Source: Gracilimonas sp046602855
GTDB taxonomy: Bacteria > Bacteroidota > Rhodothermia > Balneolales > Balneolaceae
Direction of reading: 5' to 3'
Assembly (NCBI RefSeq): GCF_046602855.1
Contig: NZ_JBKINJ010000001.1
Coordinates: 1,798,001 to 1,862,000 of the forward strand
Length of the DNA: 64,000 nucleotides
A model generated the notes under the pieces. The model ran no database searches. It had not been told where the DNA came from and worked only from the letters and a program-made list of their open reading frames with translations. Numbering within the stretch: the first letter of the stretch is position 1; every line of letters begins with the position of its first letter. Position numbers and translations under genes: made by a program. Of the stretch, positions 37,052 through 45,818 are shown piece after piece.

Positions 37052-39106
37052 TTAAAACGAAAGCCTGACTTGAAAACCCAATGAATTTCTGATATTTCCC
37101 TGTATCTCATTCAACCCACTGCTTATCAATTGCCGGTCTTCAAAAATAGTGATTCCATATTTGAACCAGATATCCATAAATGATGTGGCATCGTATTTCA
37201 GAGAAACATAGGCCCGCTGCCCCTGGTCGTAAAGTACAGTGTTAGACATCACGTACAAAAGATCACTTTCAAACTGATATACCCGGGTGTTGAAACTATC
37301 AGTATCAAACAGGGTAACCCTGCCATCAATGCGTAATTTCCGGATCGGCTCAATTCTAAGATCCTGATAAATAAGAAAGCCTGTTTCCCAATCCTCACCG
37401 GCCGCTTTGTTTCTAACGACTTCCACCCTGGATCGCATTCTAACTGAAGGGCTGACCTGATACTCAAAATTGGTTCGGATACTGGAACGCTTCTCCTGCC
37501 CTAGTCTGATCTCTTCATTCCCTATCTGATTGAGTACGATATATTCCTCATCCTTTATTTCACTCCTCACTAAAACGTACACATTTAAGTCTCTTTTAAA
37601 ATCGATCTCACCAAGAGCCAATACGTCAAATCCACCTGTTGATTGTGAAGTTCCAAAACGTGGAGCAGCAAACTGATACTGATCAAAATATCCACTAAGG
37701 ATGACCTTTTGATTTATAATATGTCTTAGCCCAATATAAAAACCTTCTTCGTTCTGAGGGCCGGATGACTGCTCACCAAATCCACTGGCAATGAAAGACT
37801 GAAAATCCTTTTGATAATTCCGGTATGCCAGGGCCAACTCTGTGTTGTCTCCAAGTGGGGTTTCTATTCCACTAATGCCACCGTAGCCCCCATTTTCACT
37901 ACGTGCAAATTCACTGAAAAGAAAACTGTTTCTGATCAAACCCCTGTAATCGATGCCTACCACTGAATGCTCTCTCCCCTCATAGTCATACGCACTACTT
38001 AATAACGTACCTTTAGTAATGTAACTGCTGAACCTGTTATAGTATCCTGTTACACCGACAAGCCCGATGGGTGAATCTACCCTTAGCCTCCCACCCGTCG
38101 TCATTTGGTAAATATTATTTTTTCGGCTAAGCTCATTATTTGTTCTGTGAAACCCTGTGGAAGTAGGGAATCGAGTGGTATCTACCCCGGTTACAGAGGC
38201 TGTTCGTGGTCGCTCTGAATAAAATCCGGTCAGCTCAATTTTATTACCGTAGGAAGCAGCTACACCACGAAAGAAATCGGTTTCCTGAGCGGAAGTGTAC
38301 GGTTTTATTCCCCGTTCATTCTTTGATATCGTACCCACTACTTCTCGGCCTTTACCAAAAGCCCCGCCACTCCAAAGCACTAAACCCTGACCAAAACTGA
38401 GGCTGTAATCCCCCACTACCAGTTCATTGAGTTTTCCATTATCCAAAAGAGCAATATGCCCGGAAGTAAAATCAAAATCTGTCACACCATTCAGTGGCTC
38501 CCCCGCATCCTTTTCCTGCGTCAGATTCATAGAAAGATGGTTTGAATTCATGCGAATGCGGTGGTAATATTTCATGGGTGAACCAAGATACCCTCCCAAA
38601 CTGTCCGGCCGAATGTATCCTTCTCTTTCCTGTAGGTCACGCTGATACCTTGAAAAGACTTCCACCCGCCTGTTCGACAGCCAGTACTCCGGTCTCAAAT
38701 ACATGTCCCGGAATCGTTCACCCGATCTCCCTATTGTAACATACGGCCGCATTCTTCTATATGTGGCGGGACCTATTCCTGACACTTCAAGTAACTCTTC
38801 TTTGCTTTCGAATGGTTTTGTATCCCTGTATTCGAGAATAGCACGTGCGATCTTTAGATTTATTCCCGGGATCTGAAGCAGATCATCCAGCTTCCCCCTG
38901 TTTATATTTACAGGATTTGCTGCAAGGTCTTCCAGAAACTGAGTGAGTTGCTCTCCGGTCAGATCGGTTTCCTCAGGATCCAGCTCTTCAAAGGCTTTCT
39001 CGAGCTGCTCTTCCACGCCGGTAGAATCCTGCCCATAAATTGAAAAAGGTATAAGTCCGCATATCGCGACTAGTCCAAGAGATATGAATACTAAAGAAAA
39101 TCTCAT
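37052..39106 (-). CDS. Outer-membrane barrel with two helix-hairpin-helix motifs
   Basis: 684 residues with a signal peptide at 1-26. NPVNINRGKLDDLLQIPGIN leads into the first HhH (about 68-95, IPGINLKIARAI) and VSGIGPATYRRM (108-119) is the second, the ComEA-like tandem that binds DNA backbone. From about 130 to the end the sequence is a large beta barrel with repeated aromatic strands, closing with GFQVRLSF. The combination would place a DNA-binding type module in the periplasm on an outer-membrane protein. Architecture of this kind occurs in Bacteroidota without a proven role. It is directly coupled to the preceding barrel gene (0-bp gap). Confidence 0.75.
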   Translation of the reverse strand: MRFSLVFISLGLVAICGLIPFSIYGQDSTGVEEQLEKAFEELDPEETDLTGEQLTQFLEDLAANPVNINRGKLDDLLQIPGINLKIARAILEYRDTKPFESKEELLEVSGIGPATYRRMRPYVTIGRSGERFRDMYLRPEYWLSNRRVEVFSRYQRDLQEREGYIRPDSLGGYLGSPMKYYHRIRMNSNHLSMNLTQEKDAGEPLNGVTDFDFTSGHIALLDNGKLNELVVGDYSLSFGQGLVLWSGGAFGKGREVVGTISKNERGIKPYTSAQETDFFRGVAASYGNKIELTGFYSERPRTASVTGVDTTRFPTSTGFHRTNNELSRKNNIYQMTTGGRLRVDSPIGLVGVTGYYNRFSSYITKGTLLSSAYDYEGREHSVVGIDYRGLIRNSFLFSEFARSENGGYGGISGIETPLGDNTELALAYRNYQKDFQSFIASGFGEQSSGPQNEEGFYIGLRHIINQKVILSGYFDQYQFAAPRFGTSQSTGGFDVLALGEIDFKRDLNVYVLVRSEIKDEEYIVLNQIGNEEIRLGQEKRSSIRTNFEYQVSPSVRMRSRVEVVRNKAAGEDWETGFLIYQDLRIEPIRKLRIDGRVTLFDTDSFNTRVYQFESDLLYVMSNTVLYDQGQRAYVSLKYDATSFMDIWFKYGITIFEDRQLISSGLNEIQGNIRNSLGFQVRLSF

Positions 39107-39925
39107 CTAAAACTTGAGTGTAATATCAAGTCCGGGACTAAAACCCAGTAACTCATGTTTTTGTACCGCAAAATTGATCCCCCACATTTCCTGGCCGTAG
39201 CCGAAACCGCCGGAATAACTTAGCGGTTCGGTAGTTACCCCAACTCTCCCTAATAGTCCTTCAAAGATATGGACCTCAATTCCACCCCGGTATGAGACCG
39301 GGAACCGCACGTCTTTTGCAACATCAAAGGCAAACAGCGCTATCTCATTGAAACTATAGGTAAACCCAATTATGATATCTCTTGGTAGCTCCTCGTTTAT
39401 ATCCGGGTACTTGGGTTTATTTACATTCGTTGAACGGGCTCCAATCCAAAGGTCTTCCGTCAATTCAGCCGCTATACCCACATCCACACCAAGAGCACCG
39501 CCGGAGCCGTAATTTCCCCCAAATGAAATGTGATTGTAGTTTCCGGTAATAGCAAAGTGAAGCAATTGCCACTCATTTTTATAAGCTACACGAACTCTCA
39601 TTTCGTTATACAGATCGTCACCATACCTATGGAATCCAAATCCGGCTACACCGAATTTTGTAGGAACTGTTGCAGCCGCTGCCATATCGGTAAGTTCCGT
39701 GAAGCCATAGTTTCTCAAACCATAAAACCCTACAGTTGTTTGCCTCTTACTCATCATAGCAGGGTTGGCAAAAATCGCCCATTGATAATCATGAACGCCC
39801 ATGGTTGCTTGCCCCATACCCAATCCTTTAGCCCCCATGATAATTTGACCATGAACAGGAACCGAGAACAGCACTAGAATTATCCCGAAAGTTATTTTAT
39901 ATAGTATATCTTGTATTCGTATCAT
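39107..39925 (-). CDS. PorV/FadL-like outer-membrane protein
   Basis: 272 residues with a signal peptide (cut after PVHGQ). GAKGLGMGQATMGV and FANPAMMS are typical of the PorV/UPF0164 family of 14-strand barrels that serve as shuttles or lids in type IX secretion or as lipid transporters. It closes with GLDITLKF. Its stop directly precedes the ATG of the HhH-barrel gene, so both proteins are likely made together. It is divergent from the DUF4835 gene. Confidence 0.7.
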   Translation of the reverse strand: MIRIQDILYKITFGIILVLFSVPVHGQIIMGAKGLGMGQATMGVHDYQWAIFANPAMMSKRQTTVGFYGLRNYGFTELTDMAAAATVPTKFGVAGFGFHRYGDDLYNEMRVRVAYKNEWQLLHFAITGNYNHISFGGNYGSGGALGVDVGIAAELTEDLWIGARSTNVNKPKYPDINEELPRDIIIGFTYSFNEIALFAFDVAKDVRFPVSYRGGIEVHIFEGLLGRVGVTTEPLSYSGGFGYGQEMWGINFAVQKHELLGFSPGLDITLKF

Positions 39926-39948
39926 TGAGTAACAATAAATACTTCATT

Positions 39949-40875
39949 ATGAATACCCCTCTCTTTTTGAATAATGTAATAAAGTCGATCCTTTTTTGCG
40001 GAGTATTTTTCTTTTTTTTCACATTTAAAGCAAATTCTCAAGAACTGAATTGTACCGTTGAGGTCAATACGGATCGTTTGGAAGGCTCCTCATATCAATA
40101 TCTTGACAACCTAAAACCGGATATTGAAAACTATTTGAATGAGTACAACTGGACTGAAACAGATTTTCGGGAACACGAGCGTATAGAATGTCTGATGCAG
40201 ATCGTGATCTTAAGCGGCACCTCCAATTATCTTTTTAGTGCCGAAACGGTTATTCAGATCCAACGTCCTATCTATAATACTACCACCAAGACTAATACTT
40301 TACTGCTGAGTGATAATGGCTGGCAATTCAGTTACCCGGAAGGTCGAAGCATGATACATGATGAATTACAATTTGATGACCTCACCGGCTTTCTGGATTT
40401 CTACAGCTACATCATTCTTGGCTATGACTTTGATACCTTTTCTGAATTGGGTGGAACAGAATATTTTGTAAGAGCACAGAATATTCTGAATCTGGCGCAA
40501 ACGACTAATACCGCTGGCTGGAGCAGAAACTCTAATAATCAGCGAAACAGAAATACGCTGGTCAGTGATCTCAGCTCAGGCAGTTATAATGAATTACGAA
40601 GAGCTTACTACAGCTATCACAGGCTCGGTTTGGATAAGTTTATTGACACACCTGAACAGGCGAGACAAGAAATTTTAACAACTCTCAGGAACATTCAAAC
40701 TGCTAAACGCCGATCTACAAGTAACTGGCTATATGATATCTTTTTTGATGCAAAAGCCAGGGAAATCGCAGGAGTCTTTCAATCTGCAGCCCGTGATATT
40801 CGTCTGGAAGCCTACAACATTTTACGACAAACCGATCAGGGACACTTAAGTGAATATGAAAGCCTTCAGAACTAA
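39949..40875 (+). CDS. DUF4835 family protein (PorD-like)
   Basis: 308 residues from the ATG at 39949, with a signal peptide ending near KANSQ. ELNCTVEVNTDRLEGSSYQY, WTETDFREHERIECLMQI, and the central DDLTGFLDFYSYIILGYDFD match DUF4835, a family conserved in Bacteroidota and in some databases linked to type IX secretion as PorD. Its function is unproven. Being divergent from a PorV-like barrel supports, but does not show, a link to protein export. Confidence 0.8.
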   Translation: MNTPLFLNNVIKSILFCGVFFFFFTFKANSQELNCTVEVNTDRLEGSSYQYLDNLKPDIENYLNEYNWTETDFREHERIECLMQIVILSGTSNYLFSAETVIQIQRPIYNTTTKTNTLLLSDNGWQFSYPEGRSMIHDELQFDDLTGFLDFYSYIILGYDFDTFSELGGTEYFVRAQNILNLAQTTNTAGWSRNSNNQRNRNTLVSDLSSGSYNELRRAYYSYHRLGLDKFIDTPEQARQEILTTLRNIQTAKRRSTSNWLYDIFFDAKAREIAGVFQSAARDIRLEAYNILRQTDQGHLSEYESLQN

Positions 40876-40958
40876 GAAATTTGTCTCTCGGTTTTGTATA
40901 TTGGGCGCCTAAAAAAGCGGTTCCATAACTGAAATTTTCAAGCTGAAATCAGAATAGA

Positions 40959-41729
40959 ATGAAATTTTATGTGTGTATAAAGATGGTGCCCGACGTGTAT
41001 GCACCACTACAGATCAAAGACGGACAATTAATTCAGGATGCAGACCGGATGGTTTTGAATGCCTACGATGCTTCTGCCGTTGAAGAAGCCCTTGTTTTAA
41101 AGGAAAAGCAAGGTGGTGAAGTTGAAGTTGTATGTATAGGGGCTTCCAAAGCTTCCGAAACCATCAGAAAAGCTTTGGCAATGGGAGCCGATAAGGCTAC
41201 TCATATTGTAACCTCAGGAGATGAAAACTTTGACTCAGGTTCATATGCTCGTGTGCTTGCAAAATTCTTTGAAGACAAAGAATACGATGTACTTTCACTT
41301 GGAAAACAATCTCAGGATACAGATGCCGGTTTAACCGGGAGTATGCTGGCAGAATTACTGGACCTTCCATATACAACTAACGCAGTGGGCCTTAATGCTG
41401 AAGGCGGTAAGTTGACTGTGAAACGTCAGGGTGACACAGGTCAGGAAATGATCGAACTCCCAACCCCATGTCTCGTTACCTGTTCGAATGACATGAACGA
41501 GCCACGCATTCCAAATCTAAAAGGAATCATGGCTTCTAAACGCAAGCCCATGGAGCAAGTTGAAATTTCCTCTCTCAGCATAAGTGAAGATGAGCTTAAG
41601 GCAAAAACACAAGTTCTTGGTTACGAAGAAAAGCCTGAACGTGAAGCCGGCAAAAAATACGAAGGTGAACCGGAAGAGGTCGCCCGCGAAGTAGCACAAC
41701 TGCTGGATACCGAAGCAAACGTAATTTAG
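40959..41729 (+). CDS. etfB: Electron transfer flavoprotein subunit beta (FixA-like)
   Basis: 256 residues. It shows CIKMVPDVYAPLQIKDG at the start, NAYDASAVEEALVLKEKQGG, and the ATP/AMP-binding DAGLTGSMLAELL segment. With EtfA it forms a heterodimer carrying FAD plus AMP or a second FAD. The genes etfB-etfA-fixC-fixX are in FixABCX order, so this subunit may belong to an electron-bifurcating complex that couples NADH oxidation to quinone and ferredoxin reduction. A foldback element lies between this gene and etfA. Confidence 0.92.
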   Translation: MKFYVCIKMVPDVYAPLQIKDGQLIQDADRMVLNAYDASAVEEALVLKEKQGGEVEVVCIGASKASETIRKALAMGADKATHIVTSGDENFDSGSYARVLAKFFEDKEYDVLSLGKQSQDTDAGLTGSMLAELLDLPYTTNAVGLNAEGGKLTVKRQGDTGQEMIELPTPCLVTCSNDMNEPRIPNLKGIMASKRKPMEQVEISSLSISEDELKAKTQVLGYEEKPEREAGKKYEGEPEEVAREVAQLLDTEANVI

Positions 41730-41776
41730 GCTTCAGCCGTTAGCTTTCACTTAATTCAAAAAACTGAAAGCTTTCA
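41730..41776. repeat. Heptamer foldback between etfB and etfA
   Basis: AGCTTTCA (41742-41749) and TGAAAGCT (41765-41772) are exact inverted copies. The left side is built of the heptamers AGCCGTT and AGCTTTC, the same unit type as at 44192-44286. Confidence 0.75.
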
Positions 41777-41811
41777 CCACAATTAGAAATTAAGTTCGAA
41801 ATAAGACAATC

Positions 41812-42786
41812 ATGAGCACTATACTTACCCACATCGCCATTGCAGATGGCAAGATCAAACGTTCATCACTGGAAGTACTTTCACACTGCAAGAAGCTTGC
41901 GGATCAAAACGGACACACCGTTGAGGCCGTTGTTGTTGATGCCAATGCATCATCATTCGTAGAGGGCGTGCAGAAATACGGAGCATCAAAAGTATATGTT
42001 GTGGAGGATCCTATCTTCAAAAATCATATGAATGCACCGCTGCTGAAAGCTCTTTCTATAGTTATGGAGTCTGCTAATCCTACAGTGTTTGCTTTTGCTT
42101 CAACAGAGGGAACAAAAGATATTCTCGGAGCTCTTGCAGCCAACCAAAATGCAGCAGTGTTACCTGATGTTTCCTCATTTGAGTTGATAGATGGCGGCAT
42201 TAAGGCCAAACGCCCTGTAATGGCAGCCAAGATCATAGCAAGTACAGAGGCCAAGGCTGATACCATTCTTGTTTCTGTTCGATCAGGATCTTACGATCTC
42301 GCTGAAAATGACACCTCAGCTGAAACAGTGGAAATTGATTTCAGTATGAATGATAATGACCTGAAAGCCACTCTAAAGGAAATCATTTCCGCTTCCGGAG
42401 ATACTATTGACCTTAATGAGGCTGAGGCTGTTGTTGCTGCAGGTCGCGGAGTCAAGGATGAAGAAGGCCAAAAACTGATCTCGGAACTGGCTGACCTTCT
42501 TAATGCCGGTATTGGTGCCTCAAGAGCACTTACAGAAGCCGGTGTTTACGATCCAAGTTTACAAATCGGGCAAACAGGTAAAGTAGTTTCTCCCCAACTT
42601 TACATTGCCGTGGGAATCTCCGGGGCTATTCAGCATGTGGCTGGCATGACCAACTCCAAGGTTATTGTAGCTATCAACAAAGATCCTGATGCCCCTATCT
42701 TTGAGATCGCAGATTATGGCATAGTTGGAGACCTCTATAAAGTTCTGCCCCCTTTCATTGAGGAACTCAAAAAAATCAAAAATTAG
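41812..42786 (+). CDS. etfA: Electron transfer flavoprotein subunit alpha (FixB-like)
   Basis: 324 residues. The C-terminal FAD domain is clear: VVAAGRGV, then GASRALTEAG, QIGQTGKVVSPQLYIAVGIS and GAIQHVAGM, ending INKDPDAPIFEIADYGIVGD. The N-terminal part (LTHIAIADGKIKRSSLEVL) carries no ferredoxin insertion. It accepts electrons through the partner EtfB and passes them to FixC. Confidence 0.94.
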   Translation: MSTILTHIAIADGKIKRSSLEVLSHCKKLADQNGHTVEAVVVDANASSFVEGVQKYGASKVYVVEDPIFKNHMNAPLLKALSIVMESANPTVFAFASTEGTKDILGALAANQNAAVLPDVSSFELIDGGIKAKRPVMAAKIIASTEAKADTILVSVRSGSYDLAENDTSAETVEIDFSMNDNDLKATLKEIISASGDTIDLNEAEAVVAAGRGVKDEEGQKLISELADLLNAGIGASRALTEAGVYDPSLQIGQTGKVVSPQLYIAVGISGAIQHVAGMTNSKVIVAINKDPDAPIFEIADYGIVGDLYKVLPPFIEELKKIKN

Positions 42787-42789
42787 TAG

Positions 42790-42862
42790 TGAGCTATGAG
42801 TTTTGAGTCGGGAGATTAAACTCTTTCACTCAATACTCACGACTCAAAACTCAAAACTATTT
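42790..42862. repeat. Heptamer foldback between etfA and fixC
   Basis: GAGTTTTGAGTCG (42798-42810) and CGACTCAAAACTC (42840-42852) are exact 13-bp inverted copies. The right arm is a run of heptamers ACTCAAT, ACTCACG, ACTCAAA, ACTCAAA, ACTATTT from 42828 to 42862. Confidence 0.9.
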
Positions 42863-42867
42863 CCCTT

Positions 42868-44193
42868 ATGGACGAAAAGTTTGATTGTATTGTAATAGGC
42901 GGTGGTGTAGCAGGATTGGCAGCAGCCATGACCCTTGCCCGAAACAACATGAAGTTCCTTCTTATTGAGCGGGGCGAATTTGCCGGTTCAAAAAATGTGT
43001 CCGGCGGTGTTTTGTGGGGCAGTGATCTCGCGAAACTCGTTCCGAATTACTGGGAAGAAGAAGACGGTGGATGGGAGAGATTTATCAATCATCGCCGACT
43101 TACACTCATGGACGAGCAATCAGCTTTTACCCTTGATTTCAAATCATCCCACTTCAATGAGACTCCTTATAACGGAGTAGTTGTACTTCGCTCGAAATTC
43201 GACAACTGGCTTTCTGGAAAAGTTCAGGAAGCTATCGATGCATCTGACTTCGCCATGGATTCCTTTATTGCCAACAACATCAAGGTGGATGAGGTGATCA
43301 TGGAAAATGATAAAGCCGTGGGCATTCGCACCGGCGAGGATGAGTTTCATGCCGATTCAGTGATCATAGCGGAAGGTGTGAATAATTTACTTACGCGTCA
43401 GGTAGGATTGCAGGATGACTATGTGCCGGCCGACCATATGCTGACCGGTATCAAAGAAATTATACGTTTCGATCAGGATGTGCTGGAACAGAAATTCCAG
43501 CTGAATGGCCTTAGCGGTATGAGCAACGAGTTTGTTGGCTGGGCCACCGATGGTGTAGAAGGCGGGGGATTTTTATACACAAACCGTGATACAATTTCTT
43601 TAGGCCTGGTGCTCGGCATTAAAGATATGCGTGAGAAGAAAAAAAGTCCACACGACATACTGAATCATTTTAAAACACATCCAGCCATTGCTGATATCAT
43701 CAAAGATGGAGAAGTGGTAGAATATTCTGCCCATGTTGTTTCGTCAGGTGATAAACGGGCCATGCCGAAAGAATTATACAAAGACGGGGTCTTGTTGGCC
43801 GGTGAATCTGCTAATTTATTAATGAACGCCGGTAAGGCCATTCAGGGAATGGATTATGCAATGCGTTCCGGAATTTTGGCTGCTGAGACTATCGTGAATG
43901 CCAAAGAAAAAGGTGATTTCAGCTCTTCTACCTTGAAAGAGTATCGCAAAGTAATGGATGAAAGTTATGTAATGAAGGATATCAATGGATTCCAGGATGC
44001 CGTACATCTCCTTCATACCGAGACTATGCAGCAAAAAGTCCCGAATTTGATCTGCGATTTTGGTCGACAGTTCTTCTCCATCAAGAATGAACCTACACCG
44101 AAATCTAAAGATATGCTGAAGGGAGCGGTGAAAAGACATGCCTCCTATTGGGAATTGGCTAAACTAGGCTTTAAGGCCGCGAAGTCATTATAG
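42868..44193 (+). CDS. fixC: ETF:quinone oxidoreductase-like FixC
   Basis: 441 residues. The N-terminal dinucleotide-binding GGGVAGLAAA (11-20) is followed by LIERGEFAGSKNVSGGVLWG, typical of FixC/EtfD. LLAGESANLLMNAGKAIQGMDYAM marks the FAD C-terminal motif, and a helical tail (KRHASYWELAKLGFKAAKSL) follows for membrane association. It takes electrons from EtfAB and reduces quinone. FixX provides its iron-sulfur clusters. Confidence 0.93.
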   Translation: MDEKFDCIVIGGGVAGLAAAMTLARNNMKFLLIERGEFAGSKNVSGGVLWGSDLAKLVPNYWEEEDGGWERFINHRRLTLMDEQSAFTLDFKSSHFNETPYNGVVVLRSKFDNWLSGKVQEAIDASDFAMDSFIANNIKVDEVIMENDKAVGIRTGEDEFHADSVIIAEGVNNLLTRQVGLQDDYVPADHMLTGIKEIIRFDQDVLEQKFQLNGLSGMSNEFVGWATDGVEGGGFLYTNRDTISLGLVLGIKDMREKKKSPHDILNHFKTHPAIADIIKDGEVVEYSAHVVSSGDKRAMPKELYKDGVLLAGESANLLMNAGKAIQGMDYAMRSGILAAETIVNAKEKGDFSSSTLKEYRKVMDESYVMKDINGFQDAVHLLHTETMQQKVPNLICDFGRQFFSIKNEPTPKSKDMLKGAVKRHASYWELAKLGFKAAKSL

Positions 44194-44286
44194 CTGTTAG
44201 CTGTCAGACTTCAGCTTTCAGTTTTTCTCTAACTGGTTCAAGTGTCTGCTTGGACCCAAACTGAGAGCTGACGGCTGAAAGCTTTT
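44192..44286. repeat. Long heptamer foldback between fixC and fixX
   Basis: The left arm is the heptamers AGCTGTT, AGCTGTC, AGACTTC, AGCTTTC and AGTTTTT (44192-44226). The right arm is CTGAGAG, CTGACGG and CTGAAAG (44261-44281). The apex is a hairpin of GGTTCAAG (44235-44242) and CTTGGACC (44249-44256). A T5 run follows, so the RNA form could also act as a weak terminator. Confidence 0.85.
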
Positions 44287-44317
44287 TAAGAAAGAATACT
44301 TATTCAATTCAGAAACC

Positions 44318-44620
44318 ATGAAAAATCTCAAACTAACCGAACGCCTCGGACTTGTAAGCTACCGAAATCAGTCCAAATCTGATATTAAACCTCATATTAT
44401 TGTGGATACTGACATTTGTAATTCAACCTGTCCGCATAAATGTACCACATGGGTATGCCCTGCCAATTGTTATACCATGGACGAGAATAATCAAGTGCAT
44501 TTTCAGGTTGAGGATTGCATTGAGTGTGGTACCTGTATGTATGCCTGTGATCAGGGAGCCGTGGACTGGAATTTCCCGGATCCAGAGGTCGGTCGTGGTG
44601 TTACTTGGAATTTTGGATAA
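44318..44620 (+). CDS. fixX: Ferredoxin-like protein FixX
   Basis: 100 residues. Cys34, Cys38, Cys42, Cys47 and Cys51 form the atypical first cysteine group of FixX. Cys67, Cys70, Cys73 and Cys77 (CIECGTCMYAC) form a standard 4Fe-4S set. It is the electron acceptor or mediator partner of FixC. The gene lies 124 bp after fixC because the heptamer element separates them. Confidence 0.92.
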   Translation: MKNLKLTERLGLVSYRNQSKSDIKPHIIVDTDICNSTCPHKCTTWVCPANCYTMDENNQVHFQVEDCIECGTCMYACDQGAVDWNFPDPEVGRGVTWNFG

Positions 44621-44690
44621 GAAATTTTTGCCTAGAAAGAAACTCCACTATGAAAGTGTAATTTTTCGCATTAGGTAAATAAATTCACAT

Positions 44691-45071
44691 TTAAAAACCA
44701 AGTTCTTGCAATACCCCATCTTTTGTTGCAAGAGGATATTCCTTAAGTAAAGCAGTAGCTACAATCAGCCGATCCGCAGGATCAACAGGAAAGTTTGGTG
44801 GAAGTTTTTCTTGAGCTATAATCACTTCCTTATCAATTGGGATGACAGTACAAATTCCTTTTTGAGTTGCCAGATCTATCCAGGTTTTAAAATCAGGCTT
44901 AAGCTCAATCAATCCTTTTCTGTGTAACATGTCAGCTTCCCAAATGGATGCAGCTGAAATTGCAATCTCACGTTTTGAAGCGTTCTCATTCAATGTTTGC
45001 CTCTCCTCATCTGAAAGTGGTCCTTCCCCTAGTAACCACCAAATCCAAACATGTGTATCTAGTAATATCAT
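44691..45071 (-). CDS. vapC: PIN-domain toxin VapC
   Basis: 126 residues, the standard size of a type II VapC ribonuclease. Acidic residues of the PIN active site are visible: Asp5 in LLDTHVWIWW, Glu45 in SIWEAD, Asp97 and Asp100 in PVDPADRLIVATA, and Asp118 in TKDGV. It probably cleaves tRNA or rRNA. It lies 5 bp downstream of the VapB-type antitoxin gene, which would neutralise it and repress the pair. Confidence 0.93.
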   Translation of the reverse strand: MILLDTHVWIWWLLGEGPLSDEERQTLNENASKREIAISAASIWEADMLHRKGLIELKPDFKTWIDLATQKGICTVIPIDKEVIIAQEKLPPNFPVDPADRLIVATALLKEYPLATKDGVLQELGF

Positions 45072-45076
45072 TGCTA

Positions 45077-45301
45077 TTACTTACTATTTTGGTTTTTAAA
45101 ACCTGAATCATTAGGACGTAATGCACCGGTAGTACCCTTTCCTTTTAAATCTTCCCATGGAGCATCATTCTTTTCTTTGACTTTTCCGATCTCATTTTCC
45201 AAAGCACGGATGATTAATTCTTTTAAACTGATCTCATCCTCTACGGCCTTAATTTTGGCCCTTTTCATAAGATTGTCTGGTAAATCTACTGATGTTCTCA
45301 T
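45077..45301 (-). CDS. vapB: VapB-type antitoxin, ribbon-helix-helix
   Basis: 74 residues. RTSVDLPDNLMKRAKIKAVE and SLKELIIRALENEI form the ribbon-helix-helix DNA-binding part. The tail APWEDLKGKGTTGALRPNDSG matches the toxin-binding ends of VapB/DUF2191 antitoxins. It is the first gene of the pair, so it likely autoregulates through the region upstream of 45301. Confidence 0.85.
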   Translation of the reverse strand: MRTSVDLPDNLMKRAKIKAVEDEISLKELIIRALENEIGKVKEKNDAPWEDLKGKGTTGALRPNDSGFKNQNSK

Positions 45302-45818
45302 TGCTACATATTAATGCTTATATGCTTTTATAGCAACTTTCTGAAAATTTCTACGTAAACTTAGTTTTGGAAACCAACCTTTCATCACAATCAATCCTCG
45401 AAATCAAATAAACAAAAACCTGTTTGCAGGCCCGAAAAATGAGAAATTACAATCTAATTCTGAAGATCTAGGGCTCTTCATTTTATATCTTCCATTCTTT
45501 CAGAGTTGGAAAAACACATTGATACGATCTTCGAAGAAAATCTTCAGGTTGCCACAACCCTGTATTGGATCGTGATTCTACCCGGGAATACTTCTTCTCC
45601 GACGGATGTTGCAAGCTCATTCAGCAAACTTGCTGCAATGGCATCAACTACCGTATCTGGTGAGAGTTTCAGAGGTGGAGCCACAGCGAATACCGCCGTT
45701 GGAGGCGCTTCGGGTGGCGCTTGATAGATTTTCGTTTTTTAGTTCTAATTCATTCTTAAATGGAACATCTATTATTAGATTGTGTTTAAATAAATGAAAC
45801 CTAATAAATGATATTAAC
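45302..45818. other. Gene-free stretch after vapB with a GC-rich patch
   Basis: About 520 bp with no confident gene. 45590-45722 is clearly richer in GC than its surroundings and open on both strands (plus GESFRGGATANTAVGGASGG, minus VVDAIAASLLNELATSVGEE). It looks like a piece of old coding DNA of uncertain orientation. The vapBC promoter should lie near 45302-45400. Confidence 0.4.

Noticed and set aside
45506..45724. 72-residue plus-strand ORF starting at TTG
   Set aside because: No family match, a weak start, and the opposite strand is equally open. It is reported only as a GC-rich patch.
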